A stretch of DNA of 64,000 nucleotides from Janthinobacterium rivuli (GTDB lineage Bacteria > Pseudomonadota > Gammaproteobacteria > Burkholderiales > Burkholderiaceae_D), in assembly GCF_029690045.1 (NCBI RefSeq), contig NZ_CP121464.1, positions 1,302,001-1,366,000 on the forward strand, in the 5' to 3' direction. Below, in pieces: positions 51,002 through 59,475 of the stretch; the stretch's first letter is position 1; each line of letters starts with the position of its first letter. The notes under the pieces are model-generated. The model was given only the letters and a program-made list of their open reading frames with translations. It ran no database searches and was not told the DNA's origin. Both the position numbers and the translations under genes were made by a program.

Positions 51002-52081
51002 TTAGCCTTTGGTGCGCTTGAGCAGGGCGGAAATGGCCGGTGCGTAGAAGTTTTCCATGGCGCCGCAGAACAGGATGATCAAGCCCTGGATGAAAATGAA
51101 AGTTTCCGTCGGGATATTCGGTTTTTCCAGCGACAAGTCGAAGCCACCCTGGATCAGCGCGCCGAACAGCACGGCCGACAGGAAGATGCCGACCGGATGC
51201 TGGCGGCCCATCAGGGCGATGGCGATGCCGATGAAGCCGGCGCCACCGACGAAATTGAGCGACAGATAATGCGTAGAACCCATGATGGAATTGACGGAAC
51301 CGAGGCCCGCCAGCGCGCCCGAGATCAGCATGACGATGATGATCATCTTGCTGATTGACACGCCCGCATAGTGCGCCGCGTGCTTGTTCAGGCCCGTGGC
51401 GCGCAGCTTGAAGCCCCACGACGAGCGCCACACCATCACGCCGTAGATCACCAGCGCGGCGATCGCCAGGATAAAACTGATGTTCAACGGCGTGTCGCCC
51501 AAGGATGGGAACCAGGTACTTAAGCGCGGCATTTCGCCGCTTTCCGCAAACACGCGGCTGGCCGTGTTCTGCTCGCCCGGTGGGATCAGGTATTTCACGA
51601 TCACGAAGTTCATCAGGCTGGCGGCGATGAAGTTGAACATGATGGTGGTGACGACGATGTGGCTGCCGCGCTTCGCTTGCAGGTAGCCAGGCAAAAAGCC
51701 CCACAGCGCGCCGAACAGGGCCGCGCCTATCATGGCCGCTGGAATCAATAGCCAGGCGGGCAGGGTCTGGTCGAAGGCCAGCATGGCCACCGTCAAGCCC
51801 AGGCCGCCGATATACATCTGGCCTTCGGAACCGATATTGAACAGCCCGGCCTGCATCGCCACGGAGACCGACAGGCCCGTGAAAATGAAGGTGCTGGCGT
51901 AGAACAGGGTGTAGCTCAAGCCTTCCGGATTGAGGATGGCGCTGTGGACGAGGATGGACAGCGATTCGGCCGGGTCTTCGCCCAGCATATAAATCACCAG
52001 GGCCGCGACCAGCAAGGCCGACAGCAGGTTTAACATGGGCATGACAAAGGCTGTCGCCCAGCGTGGCAAGTCGTTATTCAT
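51002..52081 (-). CDS. Nucleoside ABC transporter permease 1
   Basis: A 359-residue permease with a longer N-terminus than its partner. It contains QAGLFNIGSEGQMYIGG near residue 80, LQAKRGSHIVVTTIMFN near 140, LRATGLNKHAAHYAGVSI near 230 and MGSTHYLSLNFVGGAGFIGIAIALMGR near 270, the coupling and substrate-path segments of this family. Its ATG overlaps the ATPase stop by 4 bases (ATGA), so translation is coupled. Confidence 0.92.
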   Translation of the reverse strand: MNNDLPRWATAFVMPMLNLLSALLVAALVIYMLGEDPAESLSILVHSAILNPEGLSYTLFYASTFIFTGLSVSVAMQAGLFNIGSEGQMYIGGLGLTVAMLAFDQTLPAWLLIPAAMIGAALFGALWGFLPGYLQAKRGSHIVVTTIMFNFIAASLMNFVIVKYLIPPGEQNTASRVFAESGEMPRLSTWFPSLGDTPLNISFILAIAALVIYGVMVWRSSWGFKLRATGLNKHAAHYAGVSISKMIIIVMLISGALAGLGSVNSIMGSTHYLSLNFVGGAGFIGIAIALMGRQHPVGIFLSAVLFGALIQGGFDLSLEKPNIPTETFIFIQGLIILFCGAMENFYAPAISALLKRTKG

Positions 52082-53631
52082 GATTTATGCATTCCCCCCA
52101 TCAACAGACCGATGCGGGTGGTATCGAATTCTTCAATTTTCAGTTCGCCGGTGATGCGTCCGCCGCACATGACGAGAATGCGGTCGGCCAGCGCCCGCAC
52201 TTCTTCCAGTTCGACGGACACCAGCAGGATCGCCACGCCCGCGTCGCGCAGGGCCAGCAATTGCGTATGGATGCTTTCGATGGTGCCGATGTCGACGCCG
52301 CGCGTGGGCTGGCCTACCAGCATCAGTTTCGGCTTGGCCAGCACTTCGCGCGCGATCACCACTTTTTGCTGGTTACCGCCCGACAGCAAGCCGATGCGCA
52401 AGTCAGGATTGGCCGGGCGCACGTCGAAAGTCTTCAGCAGTTCCGCGCAGCGGGCGCCGATGGCCTTGAAGTTGAACAGGCCCCAGCGGTTTTTCAGGTG
52501 ATCCTGGTAACCGAGGATGGTGTTTTGCATGACGGAGAAATTTTTCACCACGCCATCGCGCAAGCGGTCTTCAGGAATGTGGGCGATGCCCAGCTCGCGG
52601 AAGGCCAGCGGCAAGCCGTCGGCATCGTGGCGTTTGGCAAACGGCAAGTCCTTGTCGAGAAAACGCAGCTTGCCCGAGGTGGGCAAGCGCATGCCCGAGA
52701 GGATTTCCAGCAGTTCGCTCTGGCCATTGCCGGAGACGCCCGCGATGGCGACGATTTCGCCGGCGCGCAAGTTGAAACCGATGTCGGCCAGCAGTTTCAC
52801 CTGTTGCTCATCCGCCAGTTGCAGACCGTCCACTTCCAGCACCGTGGCGCCCGGATTGTACGGTGCACGGGGCAAGTGGCTCTGGATGGGGCGGCCGACC
52901 ATCATGTTGGCCAGTTCCTCTTTCGAGGTGCCGGCCGTCGCCACGGCGCCCACCACCGTGCCGCCGCGCATGACGGTGACGTTGTCGGTGATTTCCAGGA
53001 TCTCTTGCAGCTTGTGCGTGATCAGGATGATGGTCTTGCCTTGTTCCTTGAACAGGCGCAGGATTTCAAACAGCGACGCCGTTTCCTGCGCCGTCAGCAC
53101 GGCCGTCGGCTCGTCGAGGATCAGGATATTGGCGCTGCGGTAAATCTGCTTGAGGATTTCCACGCGCTGCTGCGCCCCGACGGAAAGGTCTTCGATCTTC
53201 GCCAGCGGGTCGACGTCGAGGCGGTAGCGCGCGCAAATTTCGCGCAATTTCGCTTCCGCTTCCGTGCGGTGGCTGGCCAGGCGAAAACCGCCTTCCGTGC
53301 CCAGCATGATATTGTCGAGAACGGTGAAGTTCTCGACCAGCATGAAGTGCTGGTGCACCATGCCGATGCCGAGGTTGATCGCTTCCTGGCTGTTGCGGAT
53401 AGGCTGTACTTTTCCGTCGAGCAGGATTTCTCCGCCGTCGGCACGGTAATACCCGTACAGGATGCTCATCAAGGTCGATTTGCCGGCGCCGTTTTCCCCC
53501 ACCAGGCCATGGATACTGCCCTTGGCGATGGAGAAACTGACGTCGGCGTTCGCCTTCACATGTCCAAACTGCTTGGAAATGCTGCGAAATTCTACTGCTG
53601 GCTGCATAGGTTCATAACTGGATAGTTTCAT
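52078..53631 (-). CDS. Nucleoside ABC transporter ATP-binding protein (two ABC domains)
   Basis: A 517-residue protein with two nucleotide-binding domains, as in ribose and BMP-type importers. Domain 1 has Walker A GENGAGKST (residues 45-53), signature LSVGAQQRVEILK and Walker B ILILDEPTAVLT. Domain 2 has the degenerate Walker A GVSGNGQSEL, signature LSGGNQQKVVIAREV and LMLVGQPTRGVD. The start is taken at 53631; an internal ATG at 53610 is also possible since neither has a strong ribosome site. Energises uptake by the two permeases downstream. Confidence 0.93.
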   Translation of the reverse strand: MKLSSYEPMQPAVEFRSISKQFGHVKANADVSFSIAKGSIHGLVGENGAGKSTLMSILYGYYRADGGEILLDGKVQPIRNSQEAINLGIGMVHQHFMLVENFTVLDNIMLGTEGGFRLASHRTEAEAKLREICARYRLDVDPLAKIEDLSVGAQQRVEILKQIYRSANILILDEPTAVLTAQETASLFEILRLFKEQGKTIILITHKLQEILEITDNVTVMRGGTVVGAVATAGTSKEELANMMVGRPIQSHLPRAPYNPGATVLEVDGLQLADEQQVKLLADIGFNLRAGEIVAIAGVSGNGQSELLEILSGMRLPTSGKLRFLDKDLPFAKRHDADGLPLAFRELGIAHIPEDRLRDGVVKNFSVMQNTILGYQDHLKNRWGLFNFKAIGARCAELLKTFDVRPANPDLRIGLLSGGNQQKVVIAREVLAKPKLMLVGQPTRGVDIGTIESIHTQLLALRDAGVAILLVSVELEEVRALADRILVMCGGRITGELKIEEFDTTRIGLLMGGMHKS

Positions 53632-53688
53632 GGAAACGCGCCGCGCGGAGACTGGCCCCGGCGGCGCGCTAAAAGATACGGAGAAAAA

Positions 53689-54684
53689 TTAAACCGGGCA
53701 GCTGCTGCCGACGCGGTAATCGATCACTTTGATCTTGCCATCGATAATGTCCTTACGCGCACCCAACACGCGCTTTTCGATTTCCGGCGTGATCAGCTTG
53801 CGGTTGTTCGCGTCGAGCGCCCAATCCACGCCGCCTTCTTTCAAGCCTTTATAGCTGACGCCGCCCTTCCAGGTGCCGTTCTTGACTTGCATGAAGCTGT
53901 CGTAGACCGTGTTGTCGACGCGCTTGACCATCGAGGTCAGGATGCTGCCTGGATACAGATGATTCTGGTTCGAATCGACGCCGATGGCCAGCTTGCCTTT
54001 TTCCTTGGCCATTTGCAAGGTGCCCATGCCGCTGCCGCCAGCGACGGCGAAGACGACATCGACGCCGCGCTCGAATTGCGAGCGGGCCAGTTCGCCACCC
54101 TTGGCCGGGTCATTCCAGGCGCCGGACGTGGTGCCGACCATGTTTTGCGTGATTTCCGTCTTCGGATTGACGGCTTTCGCGCCTTGCGCGTAGCCGCAGG
54201 CGAAGTTGCGGATCAGGGGAATATCGATGCCGCCGATGAAGCCGACCTTCTTGCTCTTGCTGGCCATGGCTGCTGCCACGCCCACCAGGTAGGAGCCTTC
54301 TTCTTCCTTGAAGACGACGGAATTGACGTTGCTGCCGGCGGCCTGGCCGTCGATCAGCACGAATTTCACGTTCGGGAATTCCTTGGCGACCTTTTGCACG
54401 GCTTGCGTTTGCGCAAAACCGATGGCCGCGATCATGTCGAGTTTCTTGCGGGCCAGGCCACGCATGACTTGCTCGGCTTGCGTATCGCTCGAGGCTTGTA
54501 CTTCGATGAAGGAAATGCCCGTGTCTTTTTTGAAGCGCGAGGCGCCTTCGAAAGCGGATTGGTTGAACGACTTGTCGAACTTGCCGCCCGCGTCATACAC
54601 GACACCCAGTTTTGGGGTAGCCGCGGACGCTTGAGCAGTCAAAAATACGGCTGCGATCGTCAAACTAAATTGTGTAAGTTTCAT
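53689..54684 (-). CDS. BMP-family nucleoside-binding protein
   Basis: Periplasmic binding protein, 331 residues, signal peptide ending TAQASA. The mature part begins ATPKLGVVYDAGGKFDKSFNQSAFEG, the BMP/PnrA hallmark; other landmarks are AIGFAQTQAVQKVA, GFIGGIDIPLIRNFACGYAQGAKAVNP and FAVAGGSGMGTLQMAKEKGKLAIGVDSNQ, with Asp and aromatic positions of the purine nucleoside site family. AGGAG precedes the ATG. It is first in the transporter operon. Nucleosides are the most probable ligands given the surrounding genes. Confidence 0.93.
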   Translation of the reverse strand: MKLTQFSLTIAAVFLTAQASAATPKLGVVYDAGGKFDKSFNQSAFEGASRFKKDTGISFIEVQASSDTQAEQVMRGLARKKLDMIAAIGFAQTQAVQKVAKEFPNVKFVLIDGQAAGSNVNSVVFKEEEGSYLVGVAAAMASKSKKVGFIGGIDIPLIRNFACGYAQGAKAVNPKTEITQNMVGTTSGAWNDPAKGGELARSQFERGVDVVFAVAGGSGMGTLQMAKEKGKLAIGVDSNQNHLYPGSILTSMVKRVDNTVYDSFMQVKNGTWKGGVSYKGLKEGGVDWALDANNRKLITPEIEKRVLGARKDIIDGKIKVIDYRVGSSCPV

Positions 54685-55072
54685 GAATTGGCTCCTGGAA
54701 GATCGATATTGTATATTTTTTATAGGTGAAACATATAATTTGGGGTCGATTTAGCCTGTTTTTGATGCACGAGGTGATAATTCCTTATCAACATTGCACT
54801 GTATTGCACAAGATCATTGCTGACCTCGTCTGCTTTCATGCCGTCAGTGTGATACTCATGCAACAGTCGCGCCCCGTCTCTTTTATAGGTACAACATCGA
54901 ATGGGGCTGCCGGAGCGGGCTGGGATGCGCCGTCAGATGACGGGCAGGGCAAGCACGGGACCGGCGCCGCGATGGGCGTCCGAATCACTATGCATCATGC
55001 CAGATATGTATGACAAATACGTTTTTGTTTATGTATTTATACGCAGTGCATATAAATAGGTGGTGCCGCCGA
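54685..55072. other. Regulatory region upstream of the nucleoside transporter
   Basis: About 390 bases without a gene. It holds ATTGCAC twice at 10-base spacing (54793 and 54803), similar in form to the TTGCATGA repeats at the DeoR-type gene, and a small dyad TGATAA-TTCC-TTATCA (54775-54790). The part nearest the transporter start is AT-rich. I searched for a purine riboswitch core here and saw none. The remainder shows nothing clear. Confidence 0.45.
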
Positions 55073-55975
55073 TTAGACGGCCGGGGGATTGAGGATATTC
55101 AGGAAAGCCCGCACCACTGGCGCGTCGTCCAGCGTGGTGTAGCTGATGTACAGATTCGCCGACGGCGGATTGGTCTTGATCGGCAGAAACACGACGCCGG
55201 GCCAGCCGATGCGGCTCGTCGTTTCCGGCACCAGGGTCACGCCCAGGCCCGCGCCCACCATGGCCAGCAGGGTTTGCGGTTCGCTCGCTTCCTGGAAAAT
55301 CACGGGTTCGAAACCGGCGTTGATGCAGCATTGCACCAGGTAGCGGGGGAACGCGGATTTGTCGAGGTTCAGGGTCAGCATCGGCTCGTGGGCGATGTCG
55401 ATCAGCTCGATGGACGTGTTTTTCGCCAGCGGATGATGTTCATTGACGGCCACGCAGACGTTTTCGCGGAAGCACAGTTCCTGGCGCAGATTATCGTGGC
55501 GCAAGTCGTCGTCGTTGAGCTTGGGTTCGCGCCAGAAGCCCACGTCGATCTGCTTGGCGCGCAGCGCTTCATATTGCACCGTGGGACCGAATTCATGGAT
55601 GGTCCAGGTGACGCGGGGAAATTTGGTCTGGAATTCTTCCAGCAGGCTGGGGATGGGACCCCACATGGCCGAGCCGACGATGCCCACGCGCAAGCGGCCC
55701 ACTTCGCCGCGGTCGATCTGACGGATGGTGTCGATGGTCATGCGCATCTTGGCCAACAGGTCGGCCGCCTCGTTCATCAGCGCCTTGCCCGCCACGGTCA
55801 GCTCGAAAGTGCGCGTGGTGCGCGCAAACAGGCGCACGCCCAGTTCGCTTTCCAGTTTCATGATCTGCTGGCTCAGGGGCGGCTGCGAGATATGCAGGCG
55901 CTCCGCGGCGCGGCTGAAGCTTTTCTCCTCGGCAACGGCAAGAAAATACTTTAACTGTTTCAGATCGATGGACAT
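55073..55975 (-). CDS. LysR-family transcriptional regulator
   Basis: A 300-residue LysR regulator with N-terminal HTH (LKQLKYFLAVAEEKSFSRAAERLHISQPPLSQQIMKLESELGVRLFAR, residues about 6-53) and a type 2 periplasmic-binding effector domain from about residue 90 (GRLRVGIVGSAMWGPIPSLLEEFQTKFP). The ATG at 55975 follows AAGGAA. It lies 85 bases downstream of psuG on the same strand, so it may be cotranscribed with psuKG or have its own promoter. Pathway assignment is by position only; it could control pseudouridine genes or the nucleoside transporter. Confidence 0.92.
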   Translation of the reverse strand: MSIDLKQLKYFLAVAEEKSFSRAAERLHISQPPLSQQIMKLESELGVRLFARTTRTFELTVAGKALMNEAADLLAKMRMTIDTIRQIDRGEVGRLRVGIVGSAMWGPIPSLLEEFQTKFPRVTWTIHEFGPTVQYEALRAKQIDVGFWREPKLNDDDLRHDNLRQELCFRENVCVAVNEHHPLAKNTSIELIDIAHEPMLTLNLDKSAFPRYLVQCCINAGFEPVIFQEASEPQTLLAMVGAGLGVTLVPETTSRIGWPGVVFLPIKTNPPSANLYISYTTLDDAPVVRAFLNILNPPAV

Positions 55976-56060
55976 GCTTTCCTTGGCGTTGCGTGTTGCT
56001 AGGCGATGGAACGGCGCGCAGACCCGTGAAGGCGCGCGCGCTTTCTTTACAGCAGTCCTA

Positions 56061-56990
56061 TTATCGTGCCACGACTGCCTGCATGGCAATGGCCAGCGCG
56101 GTGCCGACTTGGGCATTGTGCTTGACCAGCGCGATATTCGTCGCCAGGCTGCGGCCGTCCGTCAGTTGCTTGATGCGCGACAACAGGAATGGCGTGACTT
56201 GTTTGCCTTTCACGCCGCCCGCGTCCGCTTCCTGCAGCGCCTGCGTGGTGATGGCATCGATCTCTTCCTTCGGCATCGCTTGCGCGGCCGGCACGGGGTT
56301 GCTGACGATCACGCCGCCTTTCAAGCCCAGCTGCCACTTGGTGCCGATGAAGGCGGCCTGTTCGGCGGCCGTGTCGAGGCGGAAATCGGCCTTGAAGCCG
56401 CTTTCGCGCGTAAAGAAGGCGGGGAAACCTTCCTGGCCCACGCTGATGACGGGCACGCCGTGGGTTTCCAGGTATTCCAGGGTCAGGCCGATGTCGAGGA
56501 TGGATTTGACGCCCGCGCAGACGACGGCGACCGACGTTTGCGCCAGTTCCTGCAAGTCGGCGGAAATATCGAAGCTCGTTTCCGCGCCGCGGTGCACGCC
56601 GCCGATGCCGCCCGTGACGAACACGGAAATGCCCGCCAGTTCCGCGCAGATCATGGTGGCGGCCACGGTGGTGGCGCCCAGTTTACCCTGCGACAGGACG
56701 AACGGCAGGTCGCGGCGGCTGACTTTCATGGCGTCGGGCGAGGTGCCCAGCAATTCCAGTTGCTCGGGCGACAGGCCCACGCAGATCTTGCCGCCGATGA
56801 TGGCGATGGTGGCTGGCACGGCGCCGCCGTCACGGATGATCTGTTCCACTTCGCGCGCCATTTCCACGTTTTGCGGATACGGCATGCCGTGCGAAATGAT
56901 GGTCGATTCCAGCGCCACGATGGCCTTGCCGGCGGCGCGCGCGTCGAGCACTTCTTGCGAGAACAAGAGGAAATTCTGTAATTGGGTCAT
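56061..56990 (-). CDS. psuG: Pseudouridine-5'-phosphate glycosidase
   Basis: Breaks the C-C glycosidic bond of pseudouridine 5'-phosphate to uracil and ribose 5-phosphate. The 309-residue protein has the family blocks [16 protein letters not shown] near residue 27, [16 protein letters not shown] near 66, [25 protein letters not shown] near 89 and [14 protein letters not shown] near 122, and ends with the Lys/Asp-bearing C-terminal part. It begins 3 bases after the kinase gene psuK, forming a two-gene unit that uses the modified nucleoside of tRNA and rRNA. Confidence 0.96.
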   Translation of the reverse strand: MTQLQNFLLFSQEVLDARAAGKAIVALESTIISHGMPYPQNVEMAREVEQIIRDGGAVPATIAIIGGKICVGLSPEQLELLGTSPDAMKVSRRDLPFVLSQGKLGATTVAATMICAELAGISVFVTGGIGGVHRGAETSFDISADLQELAQTSVAVVCAGVKSILDIGLTLEYLETHGVPVISVGQEGFPAFFTRESGFKADFRLDTAAEQAAFIGTKWQLGLKGGVIVSNPVPAAQAMPKEEIDAITTQALQEADAGGVKGKQVTPFLLSRIKQLTDGRSLATNIALVKHNAQVGTALAIAMQAVVAR

Positions 56991-56993
56991 GGT

Positions 56994-58151
56994 TCAGTCC
57001 TGTTGAAAGAGGGTAGGGGGAGGCGGCGCCAGGTCGGCGTCGTCAATGTTGTCGAGCGCGCCGGCGGAAATCTGGGGCGAGACGGTGGCAGCCGATTCCA
57101 GTGTCATGGCGGCCAGCTTCAGACCGCGCCGGCACGCCAGTTTCAAATCGCTGCTGTCGTGGTAGAGCGACCAGCAGACGGCGGCGGAAAACGCGTCGCC
57201 GGCGCCCGTCACGTCGACGGCGTCCACTTCGCGCGCGGCCAGATGCACGATGGGCGCATCCAGATTGTCGCCATCCGTGAAGTACACGCCTTCGCCGCCG
57301 CAGGTGACGATCACCTGGCGCGCACCCTGGCGTTGCACTTCGCGGCAGGCGGCGCGCAGGTCCGCCGCCGTGGGCAGGGCCCGCGCCACGCGCGTTTCCA
57401 GTTCGCCCCGGTTGAGGATCAGCAAATGCAAGCCCGTCAGGTCTTGCGGCAGGTGCGTCATCTTTGGCTGCGAGACGGCGACGATGACGAGCGGCGTCGC
57501 GTGCGTCGCATCCTGGCGCGCATCGGCCAGCAGGGCCTGCACGCTGTCGTGGCCCAGGTTCAGGTCGCAGACGGTGAGGGCGGCGGCGGCGCGCTGTGGC
57601 TGGCGGCTGTGCAGAAAAGCCGGTGTCAGCTGTTCATAGAGTTGCATGTTGGCCATCGCCAGCAGCATTTCGCCATGTTCGTCGAGCACGGCCGTGTACG
57701 TGCCGCTGCTGGTGTTACTCAGATGCAAGCTGCCGCGCATGTCGATGCCCGCGTCCTCCGCGTGCGTCTGCAGGGCGTGGCCGGCCGCGTCGTCGCCCAG
57801 CGCCGTCAGCAGGGCCACGGGGATAGCCAGGCGGGCCAGGTTTTCCGCGATGTTGCGGCCCACGCCGCCAAACACTTCTTCCGAACGCACGGGATTCGAG
57901 GTGCCCATCTGCAGGGTCGCCAGGGTGCGCATCTTGCGGTCGAGGTTGGCGGCGCCTATGCACAGCACGGGGCGGCTGTCGGGCAGCACGTAGGCGCGCC
58001 CCAGCAGGCGCCGCTCGCGGATCAATCCGGCGATGTGGCCGGCGACGGCCGAGCGCGACAAGCCCAGCTCGCTCGCCAGGTCTTGCTGCGAGATGAAGGG
58101 GTTGTTGCGGATCAGCGTGTACAGCTGGTCTTTTTTATTGGTATCGGTCAC
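56994..58151 (-). CDS. psuK: Pseudouridine kinase with N-terminal HTH (PfkB family)
   Basis: Phosphorylates pseudouridine for PsuG. From a GTG at 58151 the product is about 385 residues. An N-terminal winged-HTH-like segment (QLYTLIRNNPFISQQDLASELGLSRSAVAGHIAGLIRERRLLGRAYVL) precedes the PfkB kinase, recognisable by CIGAANLDRKM, EVFGGVGRNIAENLARLAI and the C-terminal anion-hole motif VDVTGAGDAFSAAVC. Upstream in-frame starts (ATG 58196, TTG 58214) overlap the predicted promoter, so I prefer the GTG although its ribosome site is weak. The HTH suggests the kinase may bind its own control region. Confidence 0.88.
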   Translation of the reverse strand: MTDTNKKDQLYTLIRNNPFISQQDLASELGLSRSAVAGHIAGLIRERRLLGRAYVLPDSRPVLCIGAANLDRKMRTLATLQMGTSNPVRSEEVFGGVGRNIAENLARLAIPVALLTALGDDAAGHALQTHAEDAGIDMRGSLHLSNTSSGTYTAVLDEHGEMLLAMANMQLYEQLTPAFLHSRQPQRAAAALTVCDLNLGHDSVQALLADARQDATHATPLVIVAVSQPKMTHLPQDLTGLHLLILNRGELETRVARALPTAADLRAACREVQRQGARQVIVTCGGEGVYFTDGDNLDAPIVHLAAREVDAVDVTGAGDAFSAAVCWSLYHDSSDLKLACRRGLKLAAMTLESAATVSPQISAGALDNIDDADLAPPPPTLFQQD

Positions 58152-58169
58152 AGGGTTTTCGCTGAGGTT

Positions 58170-58214
58170 TAAACATTTGTCTGGAACTGTAAACATTTGT
58201 CTTATCGGTGTCAA
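58170..58214 (-). promoter_or_regulatory. psuKG promoter with phased direct repeats
   Basis: On the minus strand TTGACA (58214-58209), a 17-base spacer and TACAGT (58191-58186) form a sigma-70-type promoter. TAAACATTTGTCT (plus-strand sense) occurs at 58170-58182 and again at 58190-58202, exactly 20 bases apart, one copy in the spacer and one just downstream of the -10. This is a classic repressor layout, possibly for the HTH of PsuK itself. Confidence 0.6.
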
Positions 58215-58515
58215 GCGCGTCTCAAGTGTGCATAAAAAACCTTCGTATGGAGCTTGTATGCACGGATTTCCCGGGCATGGCGGTCTCGGGCATGCCTCGA
58301 CTATAATATCGGCGATTTATATTTGAATTGTATAAATGGGCAAGAAAAATGGTATTTGCCATACATATTCCGTTTGATGCATAGTGGCGGCAAATAGAGG
58401 CAATACGCATTTCGATATACCTGTAACACCATACATACCCGATACCTGGGCGATACTTTTGGTACACCGTCGCGCAGGCTGCAACCCATCATCATTAGTC
58501 AATCAGAGGATAACC
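58215..58515. other. Divergent intergenic region psuK / purine nucleoside phosphorylase
   Basis: About 300 bases. A TATAAT-like sequence at 58302-58307 has no convincing -35. The middle is AT-rich with TATA-containing stretches. A short leader with CAGAGGAT before the ATG at 58516 supplies the ribosome site. No gene or riboswitch is recognisable. Confidence 0.45.
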
Positions 58516-59355
58516 ATGTCAAACAACACCCCTTTCCACGCCGCCGAAATCATCCGTGCCCGCGCTCCTGAAAATTTCAAGCCGCGCGTGGCGATGATCC
58601 TCGGCTCCGGCCTGGGTGTGTTGGCCGAGCAGATGACGGACGCCGTCAGCATCAGCTTTGACGAATTGCCAGGCTTCCCGATCAGCACCGTGCACGGCCA
58701 TGCCGGCGAACTGGTGATCGGCACCCTGTCGGGCGTCGCCGTCGTCTGCATGAAGGGCCGTGGCCACTTCTATGAAGGCTATGGCATGGGCGTGATGACG
58801 AGCGCCATCCGTACCCTGAAACTGCTGGGCTGCGAAATGCTGTTCGTCACCAACGCCGCTGGTTCCCTGCGCCCTGAAGTGGACGCCGGCAGCCTGGTGG
58901 CCATCAGCGACCACATCAACCTGCTGCCAGGCACGCCGATGGTCGGCCCGAACGACGACCGCTTCGGCCCGCGCTTCTTCAGCATGGCCAACGCCTACGA
59001 TGCGGACTTGCGCAATCTGGTCAAGGACACGGCCGCTTCGAACGGCATCACCCTGCATGAAGGCGTGTTCGTCGCCTACCCTGGTCCGAACTTCGAGACG
59101 GCCGCCGAAATCCGCATGATGGCCCGCCTGGGCGCCGACACGGTCGGCATGTCCGTGGTGCCGGAAGTGGTCTCGGCCCGCCATTGCGACCTGAAAGTGG
59201 TGGGCGTGTCGGTGATTACCAACCTGGCCGAAGGCATGTCGCCATTCGCCCTGTCGCACGAACAAACCCTGAAATACGCGGCCATCGGCGCGAAAGACCT
59301 GGTCAAGCTGATCCTGGCCTTCCTGGCCACCGTGGCCACCAAACCGCAAGCCTAA
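58516..59355 (+). CDS. punA: Purine nucleoside phosphorylase (trimeric type)
   Basis: Splits (deoxy)inosine and guanosine, or xanthosine, with phosphate to base and (deoxy)ribose 1-phosphate. The 279-residue protein has MILGSGLGVLAEQM near residue 23 (phosphate loop), GRGHFYEGY near 83 (His), FVTNAAGSLRPEVDAGSLVAISDHINL near 110-136, YPGPNFETAAEIRM near 190 with the base-contact Glu, and MSVVPEVVSARHCDLKVVGVSVITNLAEG near 215. These mark the PNP-II/XapA group. A longer upstream frame is not supported; the ATG at 58516 follows AGAGGA. Its products feed XdhAB/GuaD (bases) and DeoB (sugar phosphates). Confidence 0.95.
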   Translation: MSNNTPFHAAEIIRARAPENFKPRVAMILGSGLGVLAEQMTDAVSISFDELPGFPISTVHGHAGELVIGTLSGVAVVCMKGRGHFYEGYGMGVMTSAIRTLKLLGCEMLFVTNAAGSLRPEVDAGSLVAISDHINLLPGTPMVGPNDDRFGPRFFSMANAYDADLRNLVKDTAASNGITLHEGVFVAYPGPNFETAAEIRMMARLGADTVGMSVVPEVVSARHCDLKVVGVSVITNLAEGMSPFALSHEQTLKYAAIGAKDLVKLILAFLATVATKPQA

Positions 59356-59475
59356 GCACTTTTCTTGACGCAGTAGCGGCGCGCCATCTACTGGCGCTGC
59401 CGCGCGGCAGGCCGGGAAAATCCGGCCTACACTGTTCGCATCATCCCGCATTACATCCATAAAGCGAGCCTTATC

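Noticed and set aside
54685..55072. Possible purine riboswitch before the nucleoside transporter
   Set aside because: I looked for the paired loops and conserved core of the purine aptamer on the minus strand and did not find them.
59409..59428. Hairpin AGGCCGG / CCGGCCT between punA and deoB as terminator
   Set aside because: No T run follows, and the downstream deo genes belong functionally with punA, so I do not call it a terminator.
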